This document shows, one piece after another, positions 1-10,273 of a DNA stretch of 38,528 nt; position 1 is the first letter of the stretch, and every line of letters begins with the position of its first letter. A program made the position numbers and the translations under genes. The notes beneath the pieces were generated by a model. That model was given only the letters and a program-made list of their open reading frames with translations, searched no databases and had not been told where the DNA came from. Source of the stretch: Guillardia theta CCMP2712 (taxonomy: Eukaryota; Cryptophyceae; Pyrenomonadales; Geminigeraceae); contig NW_005434595.1 in assembly GCF_000315625.1 (NCBI RefSeq), positions 178,179 to 216,706 of the forward strand. The letters run 5' to 3'.

Positions 1-176
1 AAGATGGCGGAGGAGGAGAGGAGGTGGCCGAGGCGACACTGTACGAGATGAAGAGAGAAAGAAGAAGGATGTTGTTCTTCTGGAGGAGCATGTCGTGGCC
101 GTCAATTAATACAAAGAGGAATCACACGGTCGTTGCGCCGTCGTCGACCATCGTCAACGTTGTCTCCTCCTCTTAG

Positions 177-2390
177 GAATACATTCATGTTAGGCCCTCA
201 GCCACCGCCAGCCTGCACCAAGTCGGGTCGGTTGGAGGAGGAGGAGGAGGAGGAGGAGGAGGAGGAGGAGGAGGAGGAGGAGGAGGAGGAGGGAGGAATC
301 TGTCCAAGGCCGGTCTTTTCACCGAGAGGAGCTCCCACCTGAAGCCGGTTACTCAGGTGAGCATCTCCCACGACGGCTCGCGCGCCTTGTCGGTAGGAGG
401 AGGAGTCTTCCAGCTCTGGCACACCTCACCCTGGAAACCAACCCATCGCATCCTCCTCCACAACGACTACGGCATCGTCGTCCTCGCCCGCTTCGCTCCC
501 AGACTGCGGCCCGACCATCCCATGTCCTCCTTGTCCAACCGCCTCCTCGCCATAGCCTGGAGCACGCACCGCGTCAACCTCTGGGACGCAGACAACATGG
601 ACTTCGCGCTGGTCGACGTTGGGATGCACGAGCTGGACATTCGTGTCCTTCACTTCTCCGAGGACGGGGCAAACGTGGCAACTGGCAGTATGGACAACAC
701 AGCTGTGCTCTGGAACATATGGACGAGCCCGCTGAAGAAAGCAGCAGCAGGGGCAGGAGGAGCAGCGGGAGGGGAGGGGGAGGAGCAGCAAGACGGGAAC
801 CAGAGCACGTCAGGGGAAGCGAGCGTGAACAGCTCTTCTCCCAACATCTTCTCTACCATCGCAGCCTGCAACCTCCTGGGAAAGAAAATCAAGAGGATGA
901 GAGTTCGACGCGTCCTCACAGCAACTCATGGCGGCTCCGTGCTTGCATGCGCTTGCGATCGCTCTTCCCGCTTCTTTGCCAGCGGGTCCGTCGACCACTC
1001 GGTGGCCATGTGGTCGCTGGACAGGAAGGATGCATACCCGAAGCTGTGGGAGGGTCGGCACGGAGCATACGTGCAGGACGTTCAGTTCTCCTCCGACTCG
1101 CTCCTGCTGGCGTCAGTAGGGGGAGACAGGATCTGCCGCGTGTGGGACGTAGAGACTGGTACCACCACCCACATCCTGAGAACGAGCGGAGCTCTTACCC
1201 TCGTTCGCTTTTCCCCCTGCTGCAAGAGAGTCATGGCGGGAGGGCTGAGGGGAGCGCTTCATGTGTGGAGCCTGCAGCAGGAGCAAGCATACCATCAGCC
1301 GCATCCTATCCTCGCCGACTCCCTCTGCGACATCACCGGCCTTGCATGGTCCCCAGACTCCCGATCCATCCTCGTGTCAGGAAGCAACGGCATCGTGTGG
1401 CGATGGAGCTTAGAGGAAGGGAGGATCCTCTTCAGTTGGTCCAACCCCCTCGGAACTCGTTTCTCCGCTATGGAACATACCTCTTCCTCCTCCTCCTCCT
1501 CCTTCTTCGTCGACGATCCTGGCATCTCAGCATGTGCGGTATTCTTCCCGGAACCCGCCTCCATCTCTCCTTCCCAGAGCACGAGGCCCTCCAAGACCTT
1601 GGTCCCCACCATCAGCCGTACTACGTCACGCGCCTTCGACAGCTCCAGCATCTTTCGCAGCAGCAAGCTCACCAACCTGACCGTCGACGTAGAGAAGACT
1701 GCTCCTGCCCCTCCGCACGGCTCCTGCCTCCTGGTGTGCGGAGATTTGCGAGGAAGTGTACACCTCCTCAAGAGCGAGCCGCAAGGCGTCGATCACGAGC
1801 CCATTAGCGCACATATCGTCAGACATCACTCGTCGCACTACCTCCTCTCCCAGCCCTCGCAGGAAGGAGGGGAAGTGAAGGAGGAGCCGGCGGACATGAG
1901 CATGCATGTCAGCCGAGCTCACCAACTCTTCACTGCTCTCCTCACCTCCTCCCGCCCTCCCAGTGGGCTGCAGCGAGAGATCTCAAAAAGGCATGTGCGA
2001 GACAGAGCAGAGTCAGCCCTCAGGCTCTACATGGAGGAAGCATCCTCCTCCTCCTCCTCCTCCTCCTCTGATGCCATGACGGGATGGCTCTTCCTCCTCA
2101 AGGTTCCCAACGGAGGACTCAAGTCGGTCGACTGGGAGCGCAGGCTCTTTCTGCTCTTCGACGGAGTGCTGAGGAGAGTTCAACTCGTCAGGAACCGCAT
2201 CGACGTCGCTGACTTGTGCGACGTCCGGCTCCTCCTAAAGCACGAGCTTGTCAGCTTTCCCTCCTGCGGTAAAGATTTCGCCGTCCGGCTGCGGCTGCCA
2301 GCGGGAGTGATAGTCCTTGCTGCGAACACCGAGGAGGAGAGAAAGAGGTGGGTTCGAGCTATCCAGAACGCTAAGAACAACCAGCCTTGA
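177..2390 (+). CDS. WD40-repeat protein with C-terminal PH domain (5' incomplete)
   Basis: An intron-free reading frame runs to a TGA at 2388-2390. The N-terminal ~450 residues carry WD40 blades: SISHDGSRALSVGG, VNLWDADN, VATGSMDNTAVLWNIW, FASGSVDHSVAMWSLD, LLASVGGDRICRVWDVETG and VSGSNGIVWRWSLEEG. The last ~100 residues look like a pleckstrin-homology domain: GWLFLLK near its start, then ERRLFLLFDGVLRRV, and the C-terminal helix EEERKRWVRAIQNA with the PH-typical Trp. A scaffold that binds membrane phosphoinositides or proteins is an inference from this architecture; I do not recognise a named orthologue. The first ATG-like start in this frame is not visible. The frame is open upstream to 177, directly after a good acceptor (polypyrimidine then TAG at 174-176), and passes through a GGA tract read as poly-Gly. 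An upstream exon, perhaps with the ATG at 4, is therefore missing or undetermined. Low-complexity Ser runs (TCC)n interrupt the protein around 1485-1505 and 2043-2068. Confidence 0.8.
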   Translation, partial: EYIHVRPSATASLHQVGSVGGGGGGGGGGGGGGGGGGGGRNLSKAGLFTERSSHLKPVTQVSISHDGSRALSVGGGVFQLWHTSPWKPTHRILLHNDYGIVVLARFAPRLRPDHPMSSLSNRLLAIAWSTHRVNLWDADNMDFALVDVGMHELDIRVLHFSEDGANVATGSMDNTAVLWNIWTSPLKKAAAGAGGAAGGEGEEQQDGNQSTSGEASVNSSSPNIFSTIAACNLLGKKIKRMRVRRVLTATHGGSVLACACDRSSRFFASGSVDHSVAMWSLDRKDAYPKLWEGRHGAYVQDVQFSSDSLLLASVGGDRICRVWDVETGTTTHILRTSGALTLVRFSPCCKRVMAGGLRGALHVWSLQQEQAYHQPHPILADSLCDITGLAWSPDSRSILVSGSNGIVWRWSLEEGRILFSWSNPLGTRFSAMEHTSSSSSSSFFVDDPGISACAVFFPEPASISPSQSTRPSKTLVPTISRTTSRAFDSSSIFRSSKLTNLTVDVEKTAPAPPHGSCLLVCGDLRGSVHLLKSEPQGVDHEPISAHIVRHHSSHYLLSQPSQEGGEVKEEPADMSMHVSRAHQLFTALLTSSRPPSGLQREISKRHVRDRAESALRLYMEEASSSSSSSSSDAMTGWLFLLKVPNGGLKSVDWERRLFLLFDGVLRRVQLVRNRIDVADLCDVRLLLKHELVSFPSCGKDFAVRLRLPAGVIVLAANTEEERKRWVRAIQNAKNNQP
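234..292 (+). repeat. (GGA)n microsatellite
   Basis: About 19 uninterrupted GGA/GAG units. In the frame that continues into the WD40 gene this is poly-Gly; in the +1 frame it is poly-Glu, ending in a stop near 340. Confidence 0.95.
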
Positions 2391-2583
2391 AGCTAACTCC
2401 GCTCCCTTCTATGCTGTCCCAATCCTATCCCCCTTCTTCCTTCGCCTAATTCCAGTCTTCCTCCTCCGCTCCTCTTGTTCCTCCCTCGCTCTCTTCTCAT
2501 CTCATGTTGATCGTTTATCATAAAGTTACTGGTCGAGTTCACATCTCCTTCTCCCCTCGTTGTTGCATCAAGCGCGTGCTGAG

Positions 2584-3125
2584 CTACTCGCACGCCAGTT
2601 TGTGGTCAAAGCTTGACAAGCAGATAGCAAACGCCTGAGGGAGGAGGAGGTGACGAGAGGAGACCGAGGAGGGAGGTAACGCACCTGCAACGCACAGAGG
2701 GGGTAGCTGTAGTCCATCGTGAAGATGTCTTCCGAGCACTTCCCGAACTGCATCTCCCAGTTAAACAGCAGCACGATAATAGCACGATCCCTGGCTTGCC
2801 TGCAAGACGACACGGTCGGGGCTGTTCTCGTCGACAAGTTGGAAGTTCTTCACAGATGCAACAGTCACTCGTCCTTGGAAGTTCAGGCAAAAGGCTCCGA
2901 GATTCTCGTTCCATCTCGGAGTCTTGTTGACCTGCATGCTAGTCAGTGCATGTCAAGGTTCTCCAACTCCTTTGGCACCAGACGGATGTAGTTGTGTTCC
3001 TTGCTGATCTTTGACGACATCTTGTCCTCCACTGACGTGGGTTGGATCTTTTCTCGTTCTCCCGACTTTGAAGTCTTGGGCAGCCAGACCTGCTCAGCGG
3101 TCAAGGTGAAACTCCAAAGATTTCC

Positions 3126-3156
<31 letters not shown>

Positions 3157-4854
3157 TCCATTATCCACCTGCATCTTACGGGGACCATTGCTTCCAAGCA
3201 CATTCCTGTCGTACTGAACGACCCCTAGCTCCACACGGACCTGCGAGAAACCATGTTGAGTGACGATGCCCCTTCTCGCTCCCCCCTCCTCTCCCTCGCT
3301 TCCTCCGGTTGAGTAGGACTAACCTCGGCTTCTTCTTTCTTGCGAGTCGGGTTCTTTCCGTTGTCGTAAATGGTAAATTCTGTACCAACAAAATTCGATT
3401 TCACTTTCCCCGTGTAGCTGTCGCTGTAAGGAGATCAGTGGATCCTTGATCAAGATGACTGAAGCACCTTTTCCGTGCCAAGTCCTTCTCATCCGTTGAT
3501 ATTAAGTACGTGGACTGTCACGACAGTCACAAAACTGCATCCACAAAACTATCACTGAACTCACTTGCTTGTTCTTCTTTCTCCTCCTTCCAGACAGCAA
3601 AAATTTGTCAGGATCCTGTGAATATAGCACCTTGAGCAAGAGGAATTAGGAATTTCGTCAACCAAGTTCACTATCATACGTATGAAGGCCAAAGCTTTTG
3701 GAATCCCGATCGCAATCTTTTGATGTAGCATTGGACTGGCAGTCAACAAGTTACTCCTAACGAGACAAAGGGTAAAAAGACTAGGCTACTTGGCTGGTTC
3801 TGGCTTCGAGGAATCGTTCTCAATACGAATGCTTTCACATTGCTAACGTCTAGAGTAGATATTTGACCTGGAGAAAGTGGAAAAATCACAATGCAACTCA
3901 GTAAAAACTTTGCATGCATACCGCCACCATCACTTTCGCCATCGTCATCAGCATCCTCTGGCTCTTTTTTGTCGGCCTCTGGCTCCTCCGCCAGAAAATT
4001 TTTCCTCTTACTTGGAGCTGGATCTGCTTTGGCCTTGCTACCAGCCTTTGGCTCATCGGTATGATCAACCTGGCACAGCACGTCAAGAACGAGCCTAACC
4101 CTATATCCCTCACCTCTGAGGAAAGGCCCAGCATTTGAAGTTTTTTCTCGGCATTGGATAAGTGAGCATCCTTGGTAGAAAGGAATGAGAAGGAGCAGAG
4201 GAGGGCTGAATGTGTTTGAGACAGGAACATTGAATTACCTTCTTGGTACCGATGGCCTTAATCGTGCTACCTCGATCATTCAAGGACATAATCTTCAAGA
4301 AAGGTTCAGCGTGTGAAAGAGCAATAGGGCAAGAACCTTTTGCTTATCATAACGCTCGTCGTCGTCATCATCGTCGTCCTCGCTGTCCGTAGATATCATA
4401 CGAAGTCCGCCAGAGGATTTAACTCCTGCTCCAGACGGGACATCAGAACATTCCTATCGTCTCAGAGGGATCAGACAGCTGCTTGCCTTTGTCTTTGCTG
4501 ACGATGATGTCATTCTCCTTCCGTGCTTGACGCTTCTGAGCGGCAAGCTCACGTTGTCGCTCCAACTGCATCTCGATCACTTCAAACAAGTCCGGGGCAA
4601 CAGGCAACGCATGACTGACCTGATCCAACTTGTGCTGCGTTGTCAACGATCGAGAGCGCATGCTCAAAGGCGGCGCTAACGTGCTCTCTGTAGAACAGAC
4701 AGTATCAGAGAGCCTGACGGGAAAGGAATGAGAGATCGACTCACCGATCTCCTCCGCATCCCTCATGTGTCCAACCGGGAGCCCGACATCGTCCTCATCG
4801 TCCTCAAACTACGATGCATCAGTCGAGGCGGCAAGGAGAGGGATGGCGAACCAT
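2584..4854 (-). CDS. TULP: Tubby-family (TUB/TULP) protein, about 15 short coding exons
   Basis: Spliced minus-strand exons rebuild a full tubby C-terminal domain. It starts with AFVLRTIPR and [11 protein letters not shown], then [79 protein letters not shown] and [20 protein letters not shown], and ends [11 protein letters not shown] with TAG at 2584-2586. Tubby domains bind PI(4,5)P2 and in many eukaryotes act in ciliary cargo delivery. Predicted exons (plus coordinates): 2584-2634, 2685-2747, 2800-2931, 2979-3089, 3169-3240, 3324-3423, 3468-3514, 3565-3630, 3680-3735, 3790-3867, 3922-4069, 4114-4170, 4239-4292, 4337-4453, 4503-4687, 4745-4808. All junctions agree in phase. Intron 2748-2799 is GC-AG. 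The N-terminal half is acidic and disordered (Asp runs, KRQARKEND). The start is uncertain: an ATG at 4852-4854 sits directly against a possible donor, so the first coding exon may hold only the start codon. Confidence 0.9.
3126..3157 (-). repeat. (ATG/CAT)n microsatellite in a tubby intron
   Basis: About ten CAT units (plus strand) inside the predicted 79-nt tubby intron 3090-3168. If the intron were retained it would read as poly-Asp and then stop. Confidence 0.85.
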
Positions 4855-5590
4855 CTTGTCGTGCAGCAAAACTCAGCTTTCTGCCTCGAATTCAATGGGC
4901 TCCCCCACTAAGCAAGGCGCATCCAATCGGTTCAATCTGGAAGCAGGTGTCAGAACTCGTGGCAGTTTGAGATTGAGCCTTGCGAAATGAACCCCATGAC
5001 ACAGCGGATGACATATATTATGATGAAAAGAATGCAATGCTCACATTACAGACACACAAAATCAACAAATCCTCATGACACAGTTCCAGTGTTTTGCTCA
5101 AAGTGTACTTGATCGATTTGCAATGTCAAATTCAAACATGCAACTGCATTGAAAATCCACATGAAGTGATCTCCAAGTTTCACCAAGTGAGACATCCTTT
5201 TGATATGAAAAGAATAAAGACCATCCCACTACACGATCTCTTGACTTAATTCCATCTTGAAAAACACTTGCCCAGTGGTGCTCATACTACAATGCAAATG
5301 TGAACCTGTGCAATGAATTTATCCTCTCTCACAACAAATCAAAACTCGATTGTGCAATCAATGCTCAGTGGAACGAGCAATCAAGATCAAAGCCATAAAG
5401 TATCCCTCCGCCATGCAATCAAAATTCCCACTGCGTGCCCGTTTGTTCAAATCTGAGTTTAATGCATCTCCTTCATCCCCTCGACAGCATCCATGTTCTT
5501 TCGCAGTTTGCTTGATGTTATCATTTCATAATCCCCCGTTTCTTGTCATCTCTCACTGCATCTTCTACCCCTCCATTGCCCCCGCGCCCG
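4855..5590. other. Intergenic stretch, no gene seen
   Basis: Upstream of the tubby start. Composition is ordinary to AT-leaning, with only short unconvincing frames and no recognisable protein motif or RNA gene. It may hold the tubby 5' UTR and promoter. Confidence 0.5.
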
Positions 5591-6345
5591 CTCTCTCCCT
5601 CCAACGCTGCCATTAGCCATTAGGCCGAAGTACCCCCACCAGCCCCCACCCCATCGTATCCTCCGTACCCGTACAGATTCAAACCTACCCACCAGGTCGT
5701 CGATGTGTACCCCTACCACAATAACTCCACCCCTTATTTCCATGACCCACCCCAGACAAATTCTTGTAATTCTTTTACCCTACCCTAACATTTACGCAAA
5801 TAAATGAGGAAGAAATACCCGTACTTTCTGAATTCATACCCCACCCTATCTCATTCTGTCTACAATGTCCCTACCCCCTATGTCCTCCTTGTCAAACACC
5901 CGATCTTCCTCATGACATTTTTATCACCCTTCCTACCCACCCAACTAGGATCCAGCACCCCTTACCATGATTACACCACCCGTACAAAAGTACCCTCCCT
6001 TATCCAATACCCCTCTTTCCAGCTGTCCGTCCCGACACCACCCTTCGGAACAGATGTCCTCTACCCCCATCGATCTTCCACCCACCCCAAATTCTTTCTA
6101 CCCCTTTGTCAAGCGTACCCTCCATCGAAGTACCCCCATAAAAGGCTACTTACCCGTACAGATTGACCACCTGAATTGCTTTCCTACCACCACTACCCCC
6201 CAATATACATTCGATAATTGAGCAGCTTACGTCTGGATGCTCCAACCCCAAAAGAGAACCACCCTACCCCACCCTCGCGACCAAAGACCCTCTTCCATCA
6301 GCCCACTCGGGAGGGCAGTACCCACCCATCCAATGTGCAGAGGAG
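5590..6345. repeat. TACCC/CCCACC-rich degenerate repeat tract
   Basis: A dense, imperfect series of TACCC, ACCCC, CCCACC and GTACCC words on the plus strand, for example around 5640-5720, 5870-6010 and 6100-6210. There is no fixed period. Similar tracts recur near 25775-26060, 26520-26940, 30455-30560 and 37495-37640. The frames through it are Pro/Thr/Tyr-rich artefacts of composition. Confidence 0.7.
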
Positions 6346-6498
6346 GGGTGGTGACTCATTGGCTCAAAATTCAAAACGAGGAAAGTTGGGCGCTTGGGTT
6401 CCAACCAAAAGATTCCAACTTGAAATGCTCAAAGATAATTTTGAAGTTTCAGATAAATATTTAAATTCAAACATTTATTGGGGTTTCCTTGATTGCCA

Positions 6499-6505
6499 TA
6501 TAAAG
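6499..6505 (+). promoter_or_regulatory. Possible TATA element upstream of NF-YA-like gene
   Basis: TATAAAG lies about 300 nt upstream of the ATG at 6799, just after an AT-rich stretch. If used, transcription would start near 6530, leaving a 5' leader of roughly 270 nt. Spacing and function are inferred; a short frame from the ATG at 6526 could instead be an upstream exon or uORF. Confidence 0.3.
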
Positions 6506-6798
6506 TACCCTAGGCGGGCCCGAACATGGTCGATATGAAGCAGGAACCGGAGTTCCGGGTGACCAGTGCATGGCGCCAAGATGAACAGCAAGATGAAACG
6601 ATGCACGTATCCATGAAACTCTTCTGTGCGCTTCCGCAGGAAGCGAAATGGAGTGTGAAGATGTGTGTGAGAGGAGTGCGATCATGATGCAAGCATGGAT
6701 GTCGAGACGGAGCACGTCTTAGCTGGTTGCCGGCAACGAGGATCGACCGGGTCTAAACAACTGTGAGCTAAGGTGCCTTCTGGACTTTACGACTGCCC

Positions 6799-7869
6799 AT
6801 GTCCCGGCCAAGTCCTACGAGCCTGCGCGAGATCTTTGAGACGCATCCTATAGCTCCTACTTCCCTGATACCCTTGAAGCTGACGCTGCCAGGGATGCAT
6901 GAAGGGATGTATCACCCCTTCCCTCCTCCCGTCCCAGTACCGGAAGCGGCTGATCCGAAAGTGACTTTCGTCCACATGCGTCAGTACCATCGTATCATGA
7001 GGCGCAGAAAGTCTCAGCTCAATGGCGGCTTTCATTTCCACATCAACATGAAGCAGCCAAAGAAGGTTTGGAGTTGTTGGTAACCTCGGACATGAAATGA
7101 TTTTTTGCTCAATGCACAGACTTCGCTTGTCCAGCATGCGAAGTCTCGCCAGAGAAGTTCAGCAGGCACGTTCCAGTCGACCGATCAAAGTGTGCAGGAG
7201 AAACAGCCAGCACGACGTCGAGTGGCGAAGAGGGCGACTAAGCAGGATGTGTCCTGTGGTACATGCAGGTGGGAAAAGCAATCCTGGTGTCGAGGAATCT
7301 GTTGTTGTGAATCTTCTTTGTAAAGGTACTGCATGGATAGACCGAAGTTTGGAGGATCTGGGCGATTGAAGAAGAAGTGCATTCTTCTGAGGAAGAAGAA
7401 CCTGGAGAAAGCGACGGTCAAGAACAATTTCTTGAGCGAAATACAGGCAAGGAGGATCAACGATAGTCTCCCTGAGCAGATACGCCAAGATCATCAGAGC
7501 GACGACTCCATGGGAAGTGGGAGCTCTGCACACAGCGCGTCTGAGGAGGAGGAAGAGGAAGAGGAAGAGGAAGAGGAGGGGGAGGAGGAGGGACAGTTTT
7601 CTTCGAAGGTGAAAGGAGGGTGCATTCTTACGGCGCAAGTAATGATGATTGTGCAGGAAGCGAATGCTGCCGCTCTCGCCCTCTCCACTCTCAGAGAAAA
7701 TCCACTTCGGAGAGAGGAGGAGGCGAGGAGCCATCCCCTGGGCTCCTTTCTTTCCCTGGCTCCTCCTCCTATCGCCCCCTCCTCGTCCTCAGCCGACGAT
7801 TCATGTCCCGATCCAGTACGACTTGCTCTGCCTCCTCTGAGGACGGTGTTACCCCCTCCTGCTCTTTGA
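6799..7869 (+). CDS. NF-YA/HAP2-like CCAAT-binding factor subunit, divergent
   Basis: Three exons: 6799-7065, 7120-7268, 7341-7869, joined in phase through introns of 54 and 72 nt. Exon 1 contains VHMRQYHRIMRRRKSQL, close to the NF-YA subunit-association helix (QYxRIxxRR), at about residues 58-74. Exon 2 continues with QHAKSRQRSSAGTF, which lines up with the HA-x-x-R-x-R-x-x-G-x-F part of the NF-YA DNA-binding segment but lacks the usual RHxHA and GGRF residues. NF-YA joins NF-YB/NF-YC to recognise CCAAT boxes in the nucleus. The C-terminal ~170 residues are a basic stretch, an acidic Glu run (near 7548-7590) and a Pro-rich tail. An optional in-frame 48-nt intron (GT...AG, about 7607-7654) may be present. 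The ATG at 6799 follows an in-frame TAA. The identification rests mainly on the first helix. Confidence 0.65.
7548..7592 (+). repeat. GAG/GAA-rich trinucleotide run coding poly-Glu
   Basis: About 15 GAG/GAA/GGG codons within exon 3 of the NF-YA-like gene, giving an acidic stretch after a Ser/Gly-rich linker. Confidence 0.8.
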
Positions 7870-8000
7870 AAGCATGAGCTTTGCTGGTATGGAAGCAGAA
7901 GCCCTCGGCAGATCATTTCTATCTTTTCTCACAAAGTAATTCTTCTGCTGAACTCCAAGTCTTTCGCTGTCATGTCGTCGACCTCCTGTCTCCCATGTTA

Positions 8001-8128
8001 TCTATTCCTCCTTTTCCAGATTTTATATTTTATCTATTCCTCCTTTCCCAGATTTTATATTTTATCCATCCCTCCTTTCCAGAATTTATATTTCATCTAT
8101 TCCTCTTTTCCAGACTTTATATTTCTCT
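8001..8128. repeat. Four-copy 32-bp tandem repeat
   Basis: Four adjacent units of 31-32 bp, each of the form TCTATTCCTCC-TTTTCCAGA-TTTTATATTTTA with small differences. It lies in the 333-nt spacer between the convergent NF-YA-like gene (ends 7869) and the oxidoreductase gene (ends 8203). Nothing else is recognisable in the spacer. Confidence 0.9.
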
Positions 8129-8202
8129 CAATTCAAAGGAAGCAATAAGTCACTGCTCAGCTACTCACCTCTCAGTCTCACATCTCTCTTCTCCTTCACC
8201 CC

Positions 8203-10273
8203 TCACCCACCAGTCTGTACAATCTCCTTGGCTTGCTTGTCAATCAGAGTCATCACATCCCGCACCTGACCCTCGACAATCACGACAAGAAAACAGTCAA
8301 ATTTGACATGACCTGCTCGTGTCCGATCTTGAGCAAGAATGCAGAACTCCTCCCATAGCTTTTCATGCCCAAAACGAAGAAACCTGGAGGTCACAGTCTG
8401 CTCAGGAACAGGACAGGACAGAAGGAGCAGACGCCAAGGGTTCCCAGCTCCTACCTGGCTCAGGGGAGCAGAGAGTCTCCGGCCCATGCGAGCTCTGCTC
8501 TTCAGCGTCACGGCGCGACAAAGTCGAAAGAGCCCACCTGACTGAGACAGTCTCCACCTCCCCCTCCAGCTGAGAGAAGGGCTATCAAACCAAGTCAGTG
8601 CGGCCCTCCCTCCCCAGCACAGCCACCAGCTGCCAGCTTCATAGGCCCGGAGGAGGCGTAGCACTGATGTACTTGTAGCTCGTCCCATATGGAGGTGTTG
8701 GGCCGGAAACCGCAGTTGGAGATCTGTGAAGGAAAAGGTAAGCGCTCTTGTACCAGAGGATAGACAACATACCACAACATCAACGTCGACCGTCTTTCTC
8801 TCGCTCTCCTCCCCCCGCTCGTCCTGCATCAGCCTCATCCTCCCTACTCTCCCTCCTCCTGCTCACCTGGATGGACAAGGAGATGGAAACCTTCTTGCCT
8901 GCCCCGAGCTCCTTCTCTTGGAACTCAAGCACATTCGCACATTGCAAGTATGAAACTTTGACTCGGCCTCCCAACACTTGATGATTGCCACGGGAAATTT
9001 CATTCCCCTTGCTCTGAGCATTCAGATTGTCAGGGGCTTCCAGGCACGACAAGGGAAGGGAGGAAGTGATAGAACTCACGTACAACAGATCTCGTTGCGG
9101 GAGAGGATCATCAGCTACTCGACTGTATGGCTCCCCTCCCCTCCTCACGATCCAAACAACTTCCACATCTTCTCCTGCTGCTTCACACCATCATCCCCCA
9201 AGGAAGGCTCCTCCCAACTCACCCTGGTTCGCCATGCTCGACAGCGCGTTGAGCGACGTGATAGCTGACGCCCCTGACCCTATGAGGGCAACCGTCTTGC
9301 CAAGGAAGAGCTTCGCATCCCTCTCCTTGTTCGGGATGTGCTGCCGTATCAGCCCGGAGCTAATCATCCTGGTCTCCCCTAGCGCTGGGATGCCGCCGAT
9401 ACCAGCATGGTTGGGCTGGTTCCAGGTTCCGCTGCAGTCGACAAGAAACTGGACATCCTCGATGAATCTCTCCTTGTTCTCTGCGGAGTTGTAGATCAGA
9501 GCACGGAAGGTGGCTCCCTTGCGCTGTTAAGGACGAGGGAGAGTTTAGTGACATGATCCTAGGGAACGTCATACACACACCTTGCTGCTGTTTATGTGTT
9601 CCCTTTTAAGGAAGGAAGATCTTCCTATCGACAAGACTTCACAGTTGAGATGGATCTGACACTTTCCACTATCCTGCAGGTACCGTTCGAGATGTTCGAG
9701 ATAGGAAGAGATGTACTGTGAGCCTACAAATGCCGGTGAGTCACACAAGAGGTACATAACACCATGACCACAACAAACTTTGAGGCAATAAGACAGAGCG
9801 TCGCTTCTATCACCTGTAGGGAACAGATCCATCTGAGGGAGGGGAATATTTCGCTGTTTCAGAATCTCCCTTCCACACTCTGACATGTTCAAGGACCAAG
9901 GACTGAATAATTCGACGTGCTCCCATTCTCTTATATTCGAAGCGATACAAGGTCCCTTCTCCAGTAAGACGACGTCAAACCCTGGGATCAGGAACATCAG
10001 CATAACATTCAGCCCTCCTGTTATCCTGTCCGTCTTAACATCGGGGACTCCTCCTCCTCCACCACCACATGATCCATCAGCACCTTATATCCTTGCGCGC
10101 CTGCCTCCTCATCTATACGATCGCGACCTCCCCCTCTACCGTCTGTGCAACATCATCCTCTTCATCCTCCTCCTCCTCCTTCTCCCCTGCCTCTGCATCC
10201 TCTTACCTTCCCTCGTCGCATGCGCCGCCATCTCAAGGCCGATGGGCCCTGCGCCGACCACCAGTACGTGCAT
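8203..10273 (-). CDS. FAD/NAD(P)-binding monooxygenase-like oxidoreductase, 10 exons
   Basis: Exons (plus coordinates, 5' to 3'): 10207-10273, 9814-9981, 9581-9723, 9223-9523, 9080-9174, 8867-9013, 8627-8723, 8538-8569, 8455-8494, 8313-8383, 8203-8265; the two smallest may be revised. The ATG at 10271-10273 is followed at once by the FAD Rossmann motif VVGAGPIGLEMA (GxGxxG). Then come LLEKG, WEHVELFSPWSLN and FPTG-SQYISSYLEHLERYL. A second dinucleotide motif VALIGSGASAITSL lies mid-protein for NAD(P)H. Conserved C-terminal blocks are NCGFRPNTSIWDELQVHQCYA, GPMKLAA, PEPGFFVLGMKSYGRSSAFL and VRDVMTLID. The family hydroxylates or oxidises small molecules; the substrate cannot be told. The first intron (9982-10206, 225 nt) is unusually long and GGA-rich in the sense strand. 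The start faces the GUCD1-like gene across a CT-rich spacer, so the two may share a promoter region. Confidence 0.88.

Noticed and set aside
133-422. Overlapping frames with poly-Glu or poly-Ser runs
   Set aside because: They are shadows of the GGA microsatellite; only the frame continuing into WD40 sequence has family motifs.
719-1807. 362-codon frame on the plus strand inside the WD40-PH gene
   Set aside because: It is the +1 shadow of a gene with clear WD40 and PH motifs; its product is Arg/Ser-rich with no motif.
5590-6345. TACCC tract as a telomere remnant
   Set aside because: Words are irregular and lack a constant TTAGGG- or TTTAGGG-like unit; similar tracts occur at several internal sites.
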